64,000 nt of DNA from Streptomyces showdoensis (GTDB taxonomy: Bacteria; Actinomycetota; Actinomycetes; Streptomycetales; Streptomycetaceae): positions 62,001 through 126,000 of the forward strand of contig NZ_BAAAXG010000011.1 in assembly GCF_039535475.1 (NCBI RefSeq), in the 5' to 3' direction. The notes beneath the pieces are model-generated. The model saw only the letters and a list, made by a program, of their open reading frames with translations. It was not told where the DNA came from and searched no databases. Below, one piece after another: positions 45,199-54,064 of the stretch. The first letter of the stretch is position 1, and each line of letters begins with the position of its first letter. The position numbers were made by a program, and so were the translations under genes.

Positions 45199-46629
45199 CT
45201 ACTCGCCGACCCGGACCACCATCACGCAGGCGTCGTCCTCGCGCGGCCCCTCGCCGAACTCCTCCACCACCGCCCGGACGCAGTCCTGCGCGTCGCGCGC
45301 CCCGGCCAGCCGGGGGGCGAGGGCGAGCAGTCGCCGCGTGCCGCCGTCGTCGTCCAGGGCGCCGGCCGTGCGGGTCAGCCCGTCGGTGTGCAGCAGCAGC
45401 AGGTCGCCGGGGAGCAGCCGGGTCTCGGCCTCCTCGTACGCCGCGCCGGTCGTCGCGCCGAGGAGCACGCCCTCGGGCCGGGCCAGGGTGCGCACCGCCC
45501 CGCCGCGGAACAGCAGCGGGGCGGGGTGCCCGGCCTGGGCCCAGGTGAGGACCTGGGACGCGGGGTCGTAGCGGCAGCACATCGCGCTGCCGAGGGCGGG
45601 CTGGACGGAGGTCTCCAGGAGCTGGTTCAGGTGCCCCATCAGGGCACCGGGCCGGATCCCGGCCACCGCCATGCCGCGCAGCGCGCCGAGGAGCATGGCC
45701 ATCGAGGAGGTCGCGGCGACGCCGTGCCCGGTCAGGTCGCCGACCGTCAGCAGCGCGTCGCCGTCCGGGAGCGCGAGGGCGTCGTACCAGTCGCCGCCGA
45801 TGAGTCCGGTGGACGCGGCCGGCAGGTAGTGCCCGGCAACGTCGAGCGGGGCGGGCCCGTCGTGGGCGAAGCGGAGCGAACCGCGCCAGGGCGGCAGCAC
45901 GGCCTCCTGGAGCTCGACGGCGACCCGGCGCTCGGTGTGCTCGATCTGCCGGTGCCGCTGGAGGCTGTCGCGGCTCTCGCGGACCGCGCGCTCGCTGCGC
46001 CGCAGCTCGCTGACGTCCCGCAGGACGGCCCACATCGAGGCCGTGCACCCGTCGGAGTCGAGGACGGGCTCGCCCGTCATGTGGACCGTGCGGACCCGGC
46101 CGTCGCTGCGGACGACCCGGAACTCGCCGTCGATGGGCTTCCCGTCGATCAGGCAGTCCGTCACCATCGCCTGGAGCAGCGGCTGGTCCTCGGCGAAGAC
46201 CAGCGAGGGCAGCTCGTCGAGCGACAGCGGGCCGCTCTCCTGGGGGCGCCCGAAGATCTGGAACAGCTCCTCGGACCAGTGCACCTCGTCGGTGAGCAGG
46301 TCCCACTCGGCGCTGCCGACCCGGGAGAGGAGCGAGCCGGTGGCGCGGGGGGCCGGCGCCGCGTAGGCGGCGGACGAGTCCTCCGGCTGCTCGGCCGGCA
46401 GGCCCGCCTTCAGCTGGCCCAAGTGCTCGTCGAGGTCGTCCAGTTGGTTGACGGCCAGGTCGCACAGGGCGCGCTGCCACCGGTTGCGCGGGTCGTCCTC
46501 GTCCACGGCCGAGTCCCGGCGCACCGCGTCCACGTCCCCCCGCAGACGCCGCGTCTGCGAGATCAGCGCGTCCACCGTGCCCGGCTCGGGCGGCTGTGCG
46601 GGACGGTCCGCGAACAGATGGGACGGCAT
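45199..46629 (-). CDS. PAS-domain PP2C (SpoIIE-type) serine phosphatase
   Basis: 476-residue cytosolic phosphatase. A coiled N-terminus (1-95) is followed by a PAS sensor domain (105-225; GSAEWDLLTDEVHWSEELFQ, WAVLRDVSELRRSE). A linker with ELQEAVLPP leads into the SpoIIE domain: GGDWYDALALPDGDALLTVG, DLTGHGVAATSSMAMLL, LLLLHTDGL and PREDDACVMVVRV, giving the metal-binding Asp residues. Such enzymes dephosphorylate anti-anti-sigma factors and activate stress or sporulation sigma factors. ATG 46629 has GGAG 6 nt upstream. No sigma, anti-sigma or anti-anti-sigma gene is adjacent. Ligand of the PAS domain unknown. Confidence 0.92.
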   Translation of the reverse strand: MPSHLFADRPAQPPEPGTVDALISQTRRLRGDVDAVRRDSAVDEDDPRNRWQRALCDLAVNQLDDLDEHLGQLKAGLPAEQPEDSSAAYAAPAPRATGSLLSRVGSAEWDLLTDEVHWSEELFQIFGRPQESGPLSLDELPSLVFAEDQPLLQAMVTDCLIDGKPIDGEFRVVRSDGRVRTVHMTGEPVLDSDGCTASMWAVLRDVSELRRSERAVRESRDSLQRHRQIEHTERRVAVELQEAVLPPWRGSLRFAHDGPAPLDVAGHYLPAASTGLIGGDWYDALALPDGDALLTVGDLTGHGVAATSSMAMLLGALRGMAVAGIRPGALMGHLNQLLETSVQPALGSAMCCRYDPASQVLTWAQAGHPAPLLFRGGAVRTLARPEGVLLGATTGAAYEEAETRLLPGDLLLLHTDGLTRTAGALDDDGGTRRLLALAPRLAGARDAQDCVRAVVEEFGEGPREDDACVMVVRVGE

Positions 46630-46831
46630 GTCGTACTCCGATACAGGCGACTGGGACCACACGGCACGGCCAGTTCGAGAAGTTGAAAGCCCGGCTAAGA
46701 CTTTCGCACAGGCCGGGACACCTCGTAAGGGATTTGGCAACACTCGATACGGTGGTGCTTCTGACATATGCCAAAGGCCCACAAGGTGACCGACCGGTAC
46801 CCGTGGGCATTTCGGCCACACCGACTCGGGT

Positions 46832-46843
46832 TACGGTGCTGCT
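46832..46843 (+). promoter_or_regulatory. Candidate leaderless promoter, -10 TACGGT
   Basis: TACGGT (46832-46837) ends 6 nt before the GTG at 46844, which is followed by a second in-frame GTG. There is no ribosome site. The 214-bp divergent gap is otherwise AT-richer than usual. Confidence 0.4.
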
Positions 46844-48523
46844 GTGGTGAGCGACGAGGTGAACACGGTGGGTACGGCCCTCCTGCTGGCGGCCGCGCCG
46901 GCCGGACGAGGCCGGGCGATGGACGCGGCCTCCGTGCTGCCCGCGCTCGCGGCGGTGCCGGCCGGAGTCCTCACGGGTACGGACATGGCGACGGTCGTCG
47001 AACTGGCGGACCCGCTCGATCCGCAGACCGTCCTGACCCGCCTGCGCGCCGCCGCCGCGGCCCCCGGCCCGCTCACCCTCTGCCTCGCGGGCCAGCTCCA
47101 ACTCGACCGCCGCCAACGGCTCCCGCACCTGGCGCTCGCCCGCAGCACTCCGACGACCCTGCGCTACACGGGACTTCCCTGGCACTGGCTGGCCGCCGAG
47201 CTCGCCCCGCGCCGCCCCGGCACCACGACCGTCGTCGCCGACCTGGCGGCCGAGCCCGAACTCCTCCAGCTGCTCGCCGCCGACCCGAACGCGCTCGGAC
47301 TCGGCCCGTCCGTCGCGCTGTTCGCCCATCTGACCCCCTTCCCGAAGCGGGGCGCCCCCTCGACCCCGGAGTACCTGCGCCACTGCGCGACGGTCTGGCG
47401 CACCGGCGCCCGGCCCCCGCTCCCGGCCCTCCACGCGGAGGCCGCGGAGGCCGCGATGGCGGCGGGCGGGGCGGAGGCGGTGCTGCTGGCGCCCGTGTCG
47501 GGCGAGCCGTATCGGGCCACGGGCGCGGCGGCACCGGCCGGGCCGCCGCTCGCCGCGGGCCCGACCGGGAATCCCGCCGCGGTGCCGCCGGAGGAGGCCG
47601 TCGTCGCGTCGCCGCCCACCAGGCGGCTGGGAGGAACGGGCGGCCGGTCCCTGGCCGAGCGGCGCGCCGTGGTCGCTCCTCCTGCCGGCCCGGCCGCTGA
47701 TCCGGCTTCGGCCCGGGGCGCTGCGGATGTCTCGGTCCCGCTGTCCACTCCGGTTTCGGCCCCGGCTTCCGCCCCGGCACCCGTTCCGTCCTCGGCCCCG
47801 GTCTCCGCGGCGAGCTCGGTTCCGGCGCCGGGCCAGGCTCCCGCTCCGGTTTCGGCCCCGGCGTCCGCCCCGGCACCCGTTCCGTCCTCGGCCCCGGTCT
47901 CCGCGGCGAGCTCGGTTCCGGCGCCGGGCCAGGCTCCCGCTCCGGTTTCGGCCCCGGCGTCCGCCCCGGCACCCGTGCCGGTGGCTCCCGCCCCGTCCGC
48001 CGTGCGGCAGGCCGTCGCCGTGCCGGCGGTCCCGCCCCGGCCCGTCGCCGCACCGGCACCGTCACCCCAGCCCCAGCCCCGGTCGCAGCCGGCCGTCCCG
48101 CCGGCGCCCGGCGGCGGTGACGATCCGCATCCCGCGATCCTGTCGGCCGCCATGGCCGGGCGGCACGGGGAGGCCGCCGCGATGGCCGCCGCGTGGGAGA
48201 GCGAGGCACTGCGCCGGCACGGCCCGAGGTCGGGGGAGGCGGTGCACTGGGTGGAGGTGCGGGCCGACCTGGCGCGGCTCGCCGGGGAGCCGGCGCGCAG
48301 CTGCGAGCTGTGGATCGCCGCCGCGCAGTCCCGGCTCGGCCTCCGGCAGGGCCCGGACGAGCCGGACGTCGAGGGCGCCGTGGACCGCGCCCACCACCAG
48401 TGGGAACAGATCAAGGACCCGGCCAGGGCCCGCGCCCTCGGCCCGGCGCTCGTCGAGCTGCGGCGCCAGGTGCCCGGCCGGCGCGCCGGAGCCCTCGCCG
48501 CGCTGCAACGGAGGTTGGGCTGA
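46844..48523 (+). CDS. Hypothetical protein with Ala/Pro/Ser tandem repeats
   Basis: 559 residues in three parts. Residues 1-235 form an alpha/beta domain (VGTALLLAAAPAGRGRAMDA, LTLCLAGQLQLDRRQRLPHL) of unknown family. Residues 280-425 are a Pro/Ala/Ser/Val-rich linker with two perfect 32-residue repeats (APASAPAPVPSSAPVS...) and part of a third. Residues 430-559 are TPR-like helices (HPAILSAAMAGRHGEAAAMA, AHHQWEQIKDPARARALGPA). No signal peptide or membrane segment. The linker could span the cell wall only if exported by a non-classical route, so a cytosolic scaffold is as likely. A PLP-enzyme gene follows after 37 bp and may be co-transcribed. I do not recognise the function. Confidence 0.75.
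   Translation: MVSDEVNTVGTALLLAAAPAGRGRAMDAASVLPALAAVPAGVLTGTDMATVVELADPLDPQTVLTRLRAAAAAPGPLTLCLAGQLQLDRRQRLPHLALARSTPTTLRYTGLPWHWLAAELAPRRPGTTTVVADLAAEPELLQLLAADPNALGLGPSVALFAHLTPFPKRGAPSTPEYLRHCATVWRTGARPPLPALHAEAAEAAMAAGGAEAVLLAPVSGEPYRATGAAAPAGPPLAAGPTGNPAAVPPEEAVVASPPTRRLGGTGGRSLAERRAVVAPPAGPAADPASARGAADVSVPLSTPVSAPASAPAPVPSSAPVSAASSVPAPGQAPAPVSAPASAPAPVPSSAPVSAASSVPAPGQAPAPVSAPASAPAPVPVAPAPSAVRQAVAVPAVPPRPVAAPAPSPQPQPRSQPAVPPAPGGGDDPHPAILSAAMAGRHGEAAAMAAAWESEALRRHGPRSGEAVHWVEVRADLARLAGEPARSCELWIAAAQSRLGLRQGPDEPDVEGAVDRAHHQWEQIKDPARARALGPALVELRRQVPGRRAGALAALQRRLG
47753..47976 (+). repeat. 96-bp tandem repeat, 2.3 copies
   Basis: Units start at 47753, 47849 and 47945 (partial) with only rare mismatches. 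The length is a multiple of three, so copy changes keep the frame. It encodes the Ala/Pro/Ser linker of the surrounding gene. Confidence 0.9.
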
Positions 48524-48560
48524 GGCCCGTACTCCCGCCCGTACCGTACGAAAGGACTCA

Positions 48561-49787
48561 GTGACCTCCCTCGCCACCGCCCAGCGCGCCCTGCGCGATC
48601 CTTCCGTGCGCCACCCGCTCTGGCCGCCGCTGACCGCCGGGTGCCCGGCGACCTCCACGGACGCGGTCGCCTACCCGCTGGACATCGACTACGCGTACGA
48701 CCGCGTCCCGGACGACCTCTTCGCCCGCCCCGCCGCACACGGCCTGGAGCGCTGGGCGCCGCTGCTGCCGCCGCTCGCCGCCCCCGGGCTCGGCGAGGGG
48801 AACACGCCGCTCGTCCCGCTCGGCGAGGACGTCTGGATCAAGGACGAGTCGCGCAACCCCACCTGGAGCCACAAGGACCGGCTGAACCGGGTCGCGGTCA
48901 GCGCCGCCGTGGCGTCCGGGGCGCGCGGGATCGTCGTGTCCTCCTCCGGCAACCACGGCGCCGCAGCCGCCGCCTACGCGGCCCGCGCGGGCCTGCCGTG
49001 CGCGGTGTTCACCTCGGCCTCCGCCCCGCCGGCCGTCGCCTCCCACCTGCGTGCCTACGGCGCGACCGTCCTCACCGTCCCGGGCCCCGCGGTGCGCCCG
49101 CTCATGCGCCGGATCGTGGACGAGCTCGGCTACCAGTCGGTGAGCAGCGTCACCGACAGCGCGCACACCGGGCATCCCTTCGGCCCCGAGGGCTACAAGA
49201 CGATCGCGTACGAGATCGCGCTGGAGCTGGGACGAGCCCCGGCCGCCGTCCATCTGCCCACCGGATACGGCGAGTTGCTCTTCGGCGTGACCAAGGGCTT
49301 CCAGGAGCTCGCCCGGCTCGGCGTGACCGGATCCGTCCCGCGCGTCTACGCGGCCGAGCCGGCCGCCGCGGGGGCGCTCACCGAGGCGATGCGCACCGGC
49401 GCGGACACCGCGCGCGTGCCGGTCGGGCCGACCGCCGCGTACGCCATCGACTGCGAGATCAGCGGCTACCGCGGGGTCGTGGCCCTGCGCGCGAGCGGGG
49501 GAACGGCCCGTACGGTCACGGACGCCCAGATGGGCGCGGCACGGGCGGAGTTGGCCGCGCGGGGGCTGTGGTGCGAGATCTCCTCGGCGGCCGGTCTGGC
49601 GAGCCTGCGCGCGCACGGCCCACGGGAGCCGGAGGGGCCCGTCGTCTGCGTCGTCACCTCCAGCGGCTACAAGGACACGGCCACCGCGCGCGAGTCCCAT
49701 GGCCCGATGGACCTGGAGTGGGCCGAGGTGAAGGCGCTGCTGGCCCGGCGCCCGACGATCCCGGACAGCCTCGTAGAAGGATCTTGA
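48561..49787 (+). CDS. PLP-dependent enzyme, threonine-synthase-like
   Basis: 408-residue fold-type II PLP enzyme. The Schiff-base lysine lies in NPTWSHKDRLN, the phosphate/substrate loop is SSSGNHGAAAAAYAA, and GEGNTPLVPLGEDVWIKDES is the usual threonine synthase N-terminal signature. The cofactor-contact region VCVVTSSGYKDT lies near the C-terminus. It may make threonine from O-phosphohomoserine, but diaminopropionate-lyase- or cysteate-synthase-like activities share this fold. The main thrC normally sits with hom-thrB, which are absent here, so a specialised role is likely. GTG 48561 has AAAGGA upstream. A T-tailed terminator follows. Confidence 0.87.
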   Translation: MTSLATAQRALRDPSVRHPLWPPLTAGCPATSTDAVAYPLDIDYAYDRVPDDLFARPAAHGLERWAPLLPPLAAPGLGEGNTPLVPLGEDVWIKDESRNPTWSHKDRLNRVAVSAAVASGARGIVVSSSGNHGAAAAAYAARAGLPCAVFTSASAPPAVASHLRAYGATVLTVPGPAVRPLMRRIVDELGYQSVSSVTDSAHTGHPFGPEGYKTIAYEIALELGRAPAAVHLPTGYGELLFGVTKGFQELARLGVTGSVPRVYAAEPAAAGALTEAMRTGADTARVPVGPTAAYAIDCEISGYRGVVALRASGGTARTVTDAQMGAARAELAARGLWCEISSAAGLASLRAHGPREPEGPVVCVVTSSGYKDTATARESHGPMDLEWAEVKALLARRPTIPDSLVEGS

Positions 49788-49883
49788 ATGATCTGATCCG
49801 CGACGGCCCCGCAGGTGTCGGTCGTCGTCTTTGCCATGCCCGTGGCGGGACGAACGATCCGGCCGGGCGAGGCTCGTTCCCCG

Positions 49884-49910
49884 TGCACCCCCGTGGAGGG
49901 GTGCATTTTT
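49884..49910 (+). terminator. Rho-independent terminator after the PLP-enzyme gene
   Basis: TGCACCCC and GGGGTGCA form an 8-bp stem with a 6-nt loop, directly followed by TTTTT. The U-tail is notable in such GC-rich DNA. Confidence 0.85.
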
Positions 49911-49942
49911 CTCGTTCGACGGCAAGGGATGTGAAGAGCTGC

Positions 49943-51928
49943 ATGAGAAGACCTTCCATAGCAGTGGGCTCGGCCGTGCTGTGCTTGGCTCTGCTCGGCC
50001 TGTCCACGGGCGCCGGTAGCGCGAGCGCCGCGCCTGGGCGACCGGCGGGGTCGGTCACGGCGTTCGACGGCCTGGCGGAGGCGCCGACCATGAAGGCGGC
50101 CGCACCGGTCACCGGTGTCCGGTCGGCCGGCACCGGTGCCCGTCACGACTACAACGGCGACGGCCGCAGTGATCTGGCCGCCTGGTACGACTACGCGGAC
50201 GGGCACGACGCCGTACGCACCTTCATCGCGGGCTCGAACGGCGCTTTCGCCGCGCCCGGGGTGGGCTGGGAGGCCCCCGTGGGCCACTACTGGGTCGAGA
50301 ACATGAAGCGCCTCACCGGCGACTTCAACGGGGACGGTGTGGGCGACCTCGCGGCCTTCTACGGTTACGAGGACGGCCGGGTCACCCTGCTGACCTGGCT
50401 GGGCCGCGGAGACGGCACGTTCGCGACTCCCCTCCATTCCTGGACCGCGGCGCCGGGCAACTGGAGTTTCGACGCCATGACCGCCCAGGCCGGCGACTTC
50501 AACGGGGACGGCCGTGACGACGTCGCCGTCTGGTACGCCTACGGAGACGGCAGCGACAAGCTCTTCACGATGCTCGCCCGCCCGGACGGCGGTTTCGGCG
50601 CGCACCTCTCCTCCTTCCAGCGGGCCCCTGGGGACGGCTGGTACGTCAACCGCATGAAGTTCGCCACCGGCGACTTCAACGGGGACGGACGTGACGACCT
50701 CGCGGCGCTGTACGGGTACCGCGACGGCAAGGTGAAGCTGATGTACTGGGCCGGGGGGACCAACGGCGGGTTCGCCGAGCCGGTGCACGGCTGGGAGTCC
50801 ACGGGCTGGACGTTCCGGCAGGCGAGTCTGCACGCGGGCGACTTCGACGGTGACGGCCGTGACGAACTGGCCGCCTGGTACGACTACGCGGACGGACACG
50901 ACGCGGTGATCGGCTTCCGTCTCGGCACGGACGGAAAGTTCGGCGCCCGGCGGGACATGCTGACCCTCCCGGCCGGCTCGTACGATCGTTCGCGCATGAA
51001 GATCGTCACCGGCGACTACAACGGGGACGGCCGCGACGACCTGGCCACTCTCTACGGATACGCCGACGGACGGGTGAAGACGATCACCTTCACCGCCACG
51101 TCCGACGGTGACCTCAACAGTCCCCTGCACAGCTGGGAGTCCGCGCCCGGCAACTGGACCTTCAGTCAGGTCCACATGATGGAGGGGTACACCAGCCCCA
51201 CCCTGCTGCCCTACTGTCCCGCGGTCTTCGGGCACGGCGGGTGGCCCCAGGAGGCGGAAGGCTGGAAGGAGGACCAGATCCGTGCGGCGAACCACCCCAG
51301 GGGCCTGGCCCAGGAGAAGAGCTGGGGCGCGGCCGGGGTGGAGGCCGACCTGCGGCTGACCAAGAACGGCGGCAAGGCCGTCATGTGGCACAACAGGACC
51401 ACGTACGGGCTGTCCGGATCATCCGATTCCATCTCGGAGCTGACGTGGGCGAGCGGGCCGAACCCGCTCGACGGACGCACCATCACGCGCGGCCCTTACA
51501 CGGGTGAGACCGTGTACACGTTCCGTGAGTGGCTCGACAGCGCCAAGCGCCTCGGCATGGTCGTGCTGGTGGAGCTGAAGGTGGAAACGAAGGAGGCTCT
51601 CCTCAGCAGCGACGCGTCGGTCCGGGAGACGGCCTGGAACGAGGTGCTCGCACCGATCGCGGAGCGCATCGCGTCCCAGGAGATCATGATCTACACGCAT
51701 GACACGCAGCTGGATACGGAGCTCCGGAGCCGGATCAACGCCGCAGGCCTCTCCGCGGCCCTCACCGGCCTCCCCGACTGGTACGACGTCGTCGACTGGC
51801 AGGAGCCGCCGCCGCCGGCCTCCGGCAACTACGCCTCCTGGCAGCGGGCGCTGGACGCCGATGCGACCCGTCTGGCCACCTCGTGGACGCCGGGCCTCAC
51901 CAACTGGATGAACGGACGCTGCGTCTGA
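49943..51928 (+). CDS. Secreted FG-GAP/VCBS propeller protein with GDPD-like domain
   Basis: 661-residue exported protein. Signal peptide VLCLALLGLSTGAGSASA ends near residue 30. Six repeats of about 50 residues carry calcium-binding D(Y/F)(N/D)GDGxxD motifs (DYNGDGRSDLAAWYDY, DFNGDGVGDLAAFYGY and so on), enough for most of a beta-propeller. The C-terminal 260 residues look like a glycerophosphodiester phosphodiesterase barrel: FGHGGWP for the first His, GVEADLRLTKNGGKAVMWHN for the Glu/Asp/His cluster, and LVELKVE later. Substrate is probably a phosphodiester or a related head group. An in-frame GTG at 49931 has AAGGGA almost adjacent and could also be the start. Confidence 0.88.
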   Translation: MRRPSIAVGSAVLCLALLGLSTGAGSASAAPGRPAGSVTAFDGLAEAPTMKAAAPVTGVRSAGTGARHDYNGDGRSDLAAWYDYADGHDAVRTFIAGSNGAFAAPGVGWEAPVGHYWVENMKRLTGDFNGDGVGDLAAFYGYEDGRVTLLTWLGRGDGTFATPLHSWTAAPGNWSFDAMTAQAGDFNGDGRDDVAVWYAYGDGSDKLFTMLARPDGGFGAHLSSFQRAPGDGWYVNRMKFATGDFNGDGRDDLAALYGYRDGKVKLMYWAGGTNGGFAEPVHGWESTGWTFRQASLHAGDFDGDGRDELAAWYDYADGHDAVIGFRLGTDGKFGARRDMLTLPAGSYDRSRMKIVTGDYNGDGRDDLATLYGYADGRVKTITFTATSDGDLNSPLHSWESAPGNWTFSQVHMMEGYTSPTLLPYCPAVFGHGGWPQEAEGWKEDQIRAANHPRGLAQEKSWGAAGVEADLRLTKNGGKAVMWHNRTTYGLSGSSDSISELTWASGPNPLDGRTITRGPYTGETVYTFREWLDSAKRLGMVVLVELKVETKEALLSSDASVRETAWNEVLAPIAERIASQEIMIYTHDTQLDTELRSRINAAGLSAALTGLPDWYDVVDWQEPPPPASGNYASWQRALDADATRLATSWTPGLTNWMNGRCV

Positions 51929-51941
51929 GGTTCGCACCGGG

Positions 51942-51975
51942 CCGGGGGAGAGGCGATGACGTCCGCCTCCCCCGG
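51942..51975 (+). terminator. Hairpin after the propeller/GDPD gene
   Basis: CCGGGGG...AGGCG and CGCCT-CCCCCGG pair with a 2-nt bulge around an 8-nt loop, 13 nt after the stop. Confidence 0.6.
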
Positions 51976-52028
51976 GACCCGGGGCGGAGCCCGCTCCGGC
52001 GTGCCGCCCGGCCTGGCATCATCGATGT

Positions 52029-52517
52029 ATGGCCCCTACACCCGCCCCCCTCCGCACCGAGCGGCTCGTCCTGCGCCCCGTACGGGCCCGGGACCTGCCG
52101 GCCGTGACGCGGCTGTGGACCGACCCCGAGGTACGGCGCCACCTGGGCGGGCCCGTGATCGACTCCGTGGTGCGCATCCGGCAACGGCGGATCGTCGGGG
52201 CGCCCGGCTTCCACGCCGTGGAGCGGACCGTCGACGGCGTCGTCCTCGGCCTGGTCACGGTGGCGCCGGGCGCGCGGGACGGGGAGACGGAGGTGTCCTA
52301 CCAGTTCCTGCCCGAGCACTGGGGTCGGGGCTACGCCCGGGAGGCCGTCGCCGCCGCCGTCGAGCGGGCCCTGGGGGACGCGCCGAGCGTCGTCGCCGTC
52401 ACCCAGGAGGCCAACACGCCCTCGCGGCGGCTTCTGGAGGCCGTGGGCATGACGCACACCGACTCCTTCGTGGAGTGGGAGGCGCAGCAGGTGCTGTACC
52501 GGCGGCGGCGCGCCTGA
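52029..52517 (+). CDS. GNAT-family acetyltransferase (RimJ/RimL type)
   Basis: 162-residue single-domain acetyltransferase. LRTERLVLRPVRARDLPAV is the classic RimJ/RimL-like start. The acetyl-CoA motif A is in YQFLPEHWGRGYAREAVAAA, and NTPSRRLLEAVGM marks the motif B region. It probably acetylates protein N-termini, amino acids or small amines. ATG 52029 lacks a clear ribosome site. It converges with the GNAT-AAA gene 28 bp away. Confidence 0.88.
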   Translation: MAPTPAPLRTERLVLRPVRARDLPAVTRLWTDPEVRRHLGGPVIDSVVRIRQRRIVGAPGFHAVERTVDGVVLGLVTVAPGARDGETEVSYQFLPEHWGRGYAREAVAAAVERALGDAPSVVAVTQEANTPSRRLLEAVGMTHTDSFVEWEAQQVLYRRRRA

Positions 52518-52545
52518 GGCACGCCGCCGGACGGCGGCCGCCCCC

Positions 52546-53835
52546 TCAGAACCGGGCGTGCGTGGTGATGTCGGACTCGAACTGGGTGATCATCTCGGGG
52601 GTGACCGTCGGGCGGCACTGGCCGATCGCGTCCAGGTAGTCCTGGGTGGTCGCGCCCGGCGCCGGCTCGTCCCCGGTGCGGGTGCCGACCGACACGAGAT
52701 CCCGCTCGAAGGAGCTCTGCGCGGCGATCCGGGCCGCGTGCTCGATGTCGGCGGGGGTGAACAGCTCGCTGGCGAGGACGAGTTCGTCCACGTCGACGTC
52801 CGGCCGGGCGTCGGTGTAGCGGGACCAGATCGCGGCGCGGGCCGCCTTGTCCGGCGTACCGATCGGGATCAGGTAGTCGAAGCGCCCCGGGCGCAGGAAG
52901 GCCGGGTCGAGGGAGCGGATCGAGTTGGTCGCGCAGACCAGCAGCCGTTCGTCGCGCTCCCGGAAGCCCGGGATGAGCTTGAGGAGCTCGTTGGTCACGC
53001 CGTGCGTCCCGCCGGGCTGCACCGGTTCGGTGCGTACGGGGGCGATCTCCTCGACCTCGTCGATGAAGACCAGCACCCGCTCCAGCTCGGCGATCCTGGC
53101 GAAGGCGGAGCGCAGCGCGGCCGCCAGGTTGCCCTCGTCGGCGAGCCGGGACGGCAGGATCTCCACGAACGGCCAGCCGAGCCGGGAGGCGATGGCCCGG
53201 GCGAAGGTCGTCTTGCCCGTGCCGGGCGGCCCGAAGAGCCCGAGGGCGCGCGGCGGCCTGACGCCGTGCCGGGCGGCCCGCTCGGGCTCGGCGAGCGGCA
53301 GCACGACACGCCGTTCGATCAGGTCCTTCTCGCGTTCCATGCCGGCGACCTTCGCCCACAGGTCGGCGGGGAGCAGCCGTCCGCCGAGGTCGTCGAGGAG
53401 GTTCGCGGCGGGTCCGTGCAGGGGCTCGACCTTCTCGAAGTAGGCCACGGCGGGCTGCCGGGTGTACCCGGCGTTGAGCAGTCCCTCGCCGACCAGCTCC
53501 TCCTCGGGGAGCACGTAGGCGATCCGGCCCACCCGAGCCGCCACCAGACGCCGCTCCAGCTCCACGAGGAGCGCGCTGGCCAGGCCGCGGCCGCGCCATG
53601 CCGAGGAGATCGCGATCCGCATGACCCAGGCGCGCTCGCCGGCGACGCAGGCCAGCGCGGCGCCGATGGGCGTGCCCTGGTGGACGGCGACGACGGCGGG
53701 CTGGCGGGAGGTCAGGGCGCCGATGCACTCGGCGAGCGAGAAGACCGACTCCTGGCCGAGTTCGGCCGTCGTGTCGATGAGATGGACGACGGCGGCGAGA
53801 TCGCTCTCGCGGTAGTCGTGGATGAGCCAGTTCAC
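52546..53835 (-). CDS. GNAT acetyltransferase fused to an AAA+ ATPase
   Basis: 429-residue two-domain protein. Residues 1-135 are a GNAT domain, with motif A in MRIAISSAWRGRGLASALLV. Residues 150-385 are a classical AAA module close to FtsH/Cdc48: Walker A LFGPPGTGKTTFA (200-212), Walker B RVLVFIDEVEEIAP (253-266), sensor 1 LLVCATNSIRSLD, and the arginine finger region AFLRPGRFDYLIPI. A helical lid and a short tail follow. No membrane segment or protease domain is present. An ATP-driven remodeller that presents a protein to an acetyltransferase, or the reverse, is one reading (inference). GTG 53835 has only a weak ribosome site. Monocistronic. Confidence 0.9.
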   Translation of the reverse strand: MNWLIHDYRESDLAAVVHLIDTTAELGQESVFSLAECIGALTSRQPAVVAVHQGTPIGAALACVAGERAWVMRIAISSAWRGRGLASALLVELERRLVAARVGRIAYVLPEEELVGEGLLNAGYTRQPAVAYFEKVEPLHGPAANLLDDLGGRLLPADLWAKVAGMEREKDLIERRVVLPLAEPERAARHGVRPPRALGLFGPPGTGKTTFARAIASRLGWPFVEILPSRLADEGNLAAALRSAFARIAELERVLVFIDEVEEIAPVRTEPVQPGGTHGVTNELLKLIPGFRERDERLLVCATNSIRSLDPAFLRPGRFDYLIPIGTPDKAARAAIWSRYTDARPDVDVDELVLASELFTPADIEHAARIAAQSSFERDLVSVGTRTGDEPAPGATTQDYLDAIGQCRPTVTPEMITQFESDITTHARF

Positions 53836-53969
53836 CGGTGGTACCGCCCCTCGTTGCTGCTGTCGCGCTCCGTGTCGGCGAGGCTAGGCGGGGCCGCGGG
53901 GGCGGGTCCTGCGCCATCGTGCACAAGGCGGTGCGGTGAAACGCGCCGTACCGGCTCTATGCACGCGGA

Positions 53970-54000
53970 AAGCCCCCGGAGCGGATGCTCGCGGGGGCTT
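53970..54000 (-). terminator. Hairpin after the DUF805 gene
   Basis: AAGCCCCCG and CGGGGGCTT enclose a further GAGC/GCTC pairing with one bulge. On the minus strand the stem ends in CTTTCC. Confidence 0.65.
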
Positions 54001-54020
54001 CGGCGTACGGGGCCGTCAGC

Positions 54021-54060
54021 GGACCGGGGCCGTCGGTGGACCGGGGCCGTCGGTGGACCG
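54021..54060. repeat. 17-bp tandem repeat, about 2.3 copies
   Basis: GGACCGGGGCCGTCGGT at 54021-54037 is repeated exactly at 54038-54054, and GGACCG starts a third copy. It lies in the 3' untranslated region just beyond the DUF805 stop. Confidence 0.8.
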
Positions 54061-54064
54061 ACCG

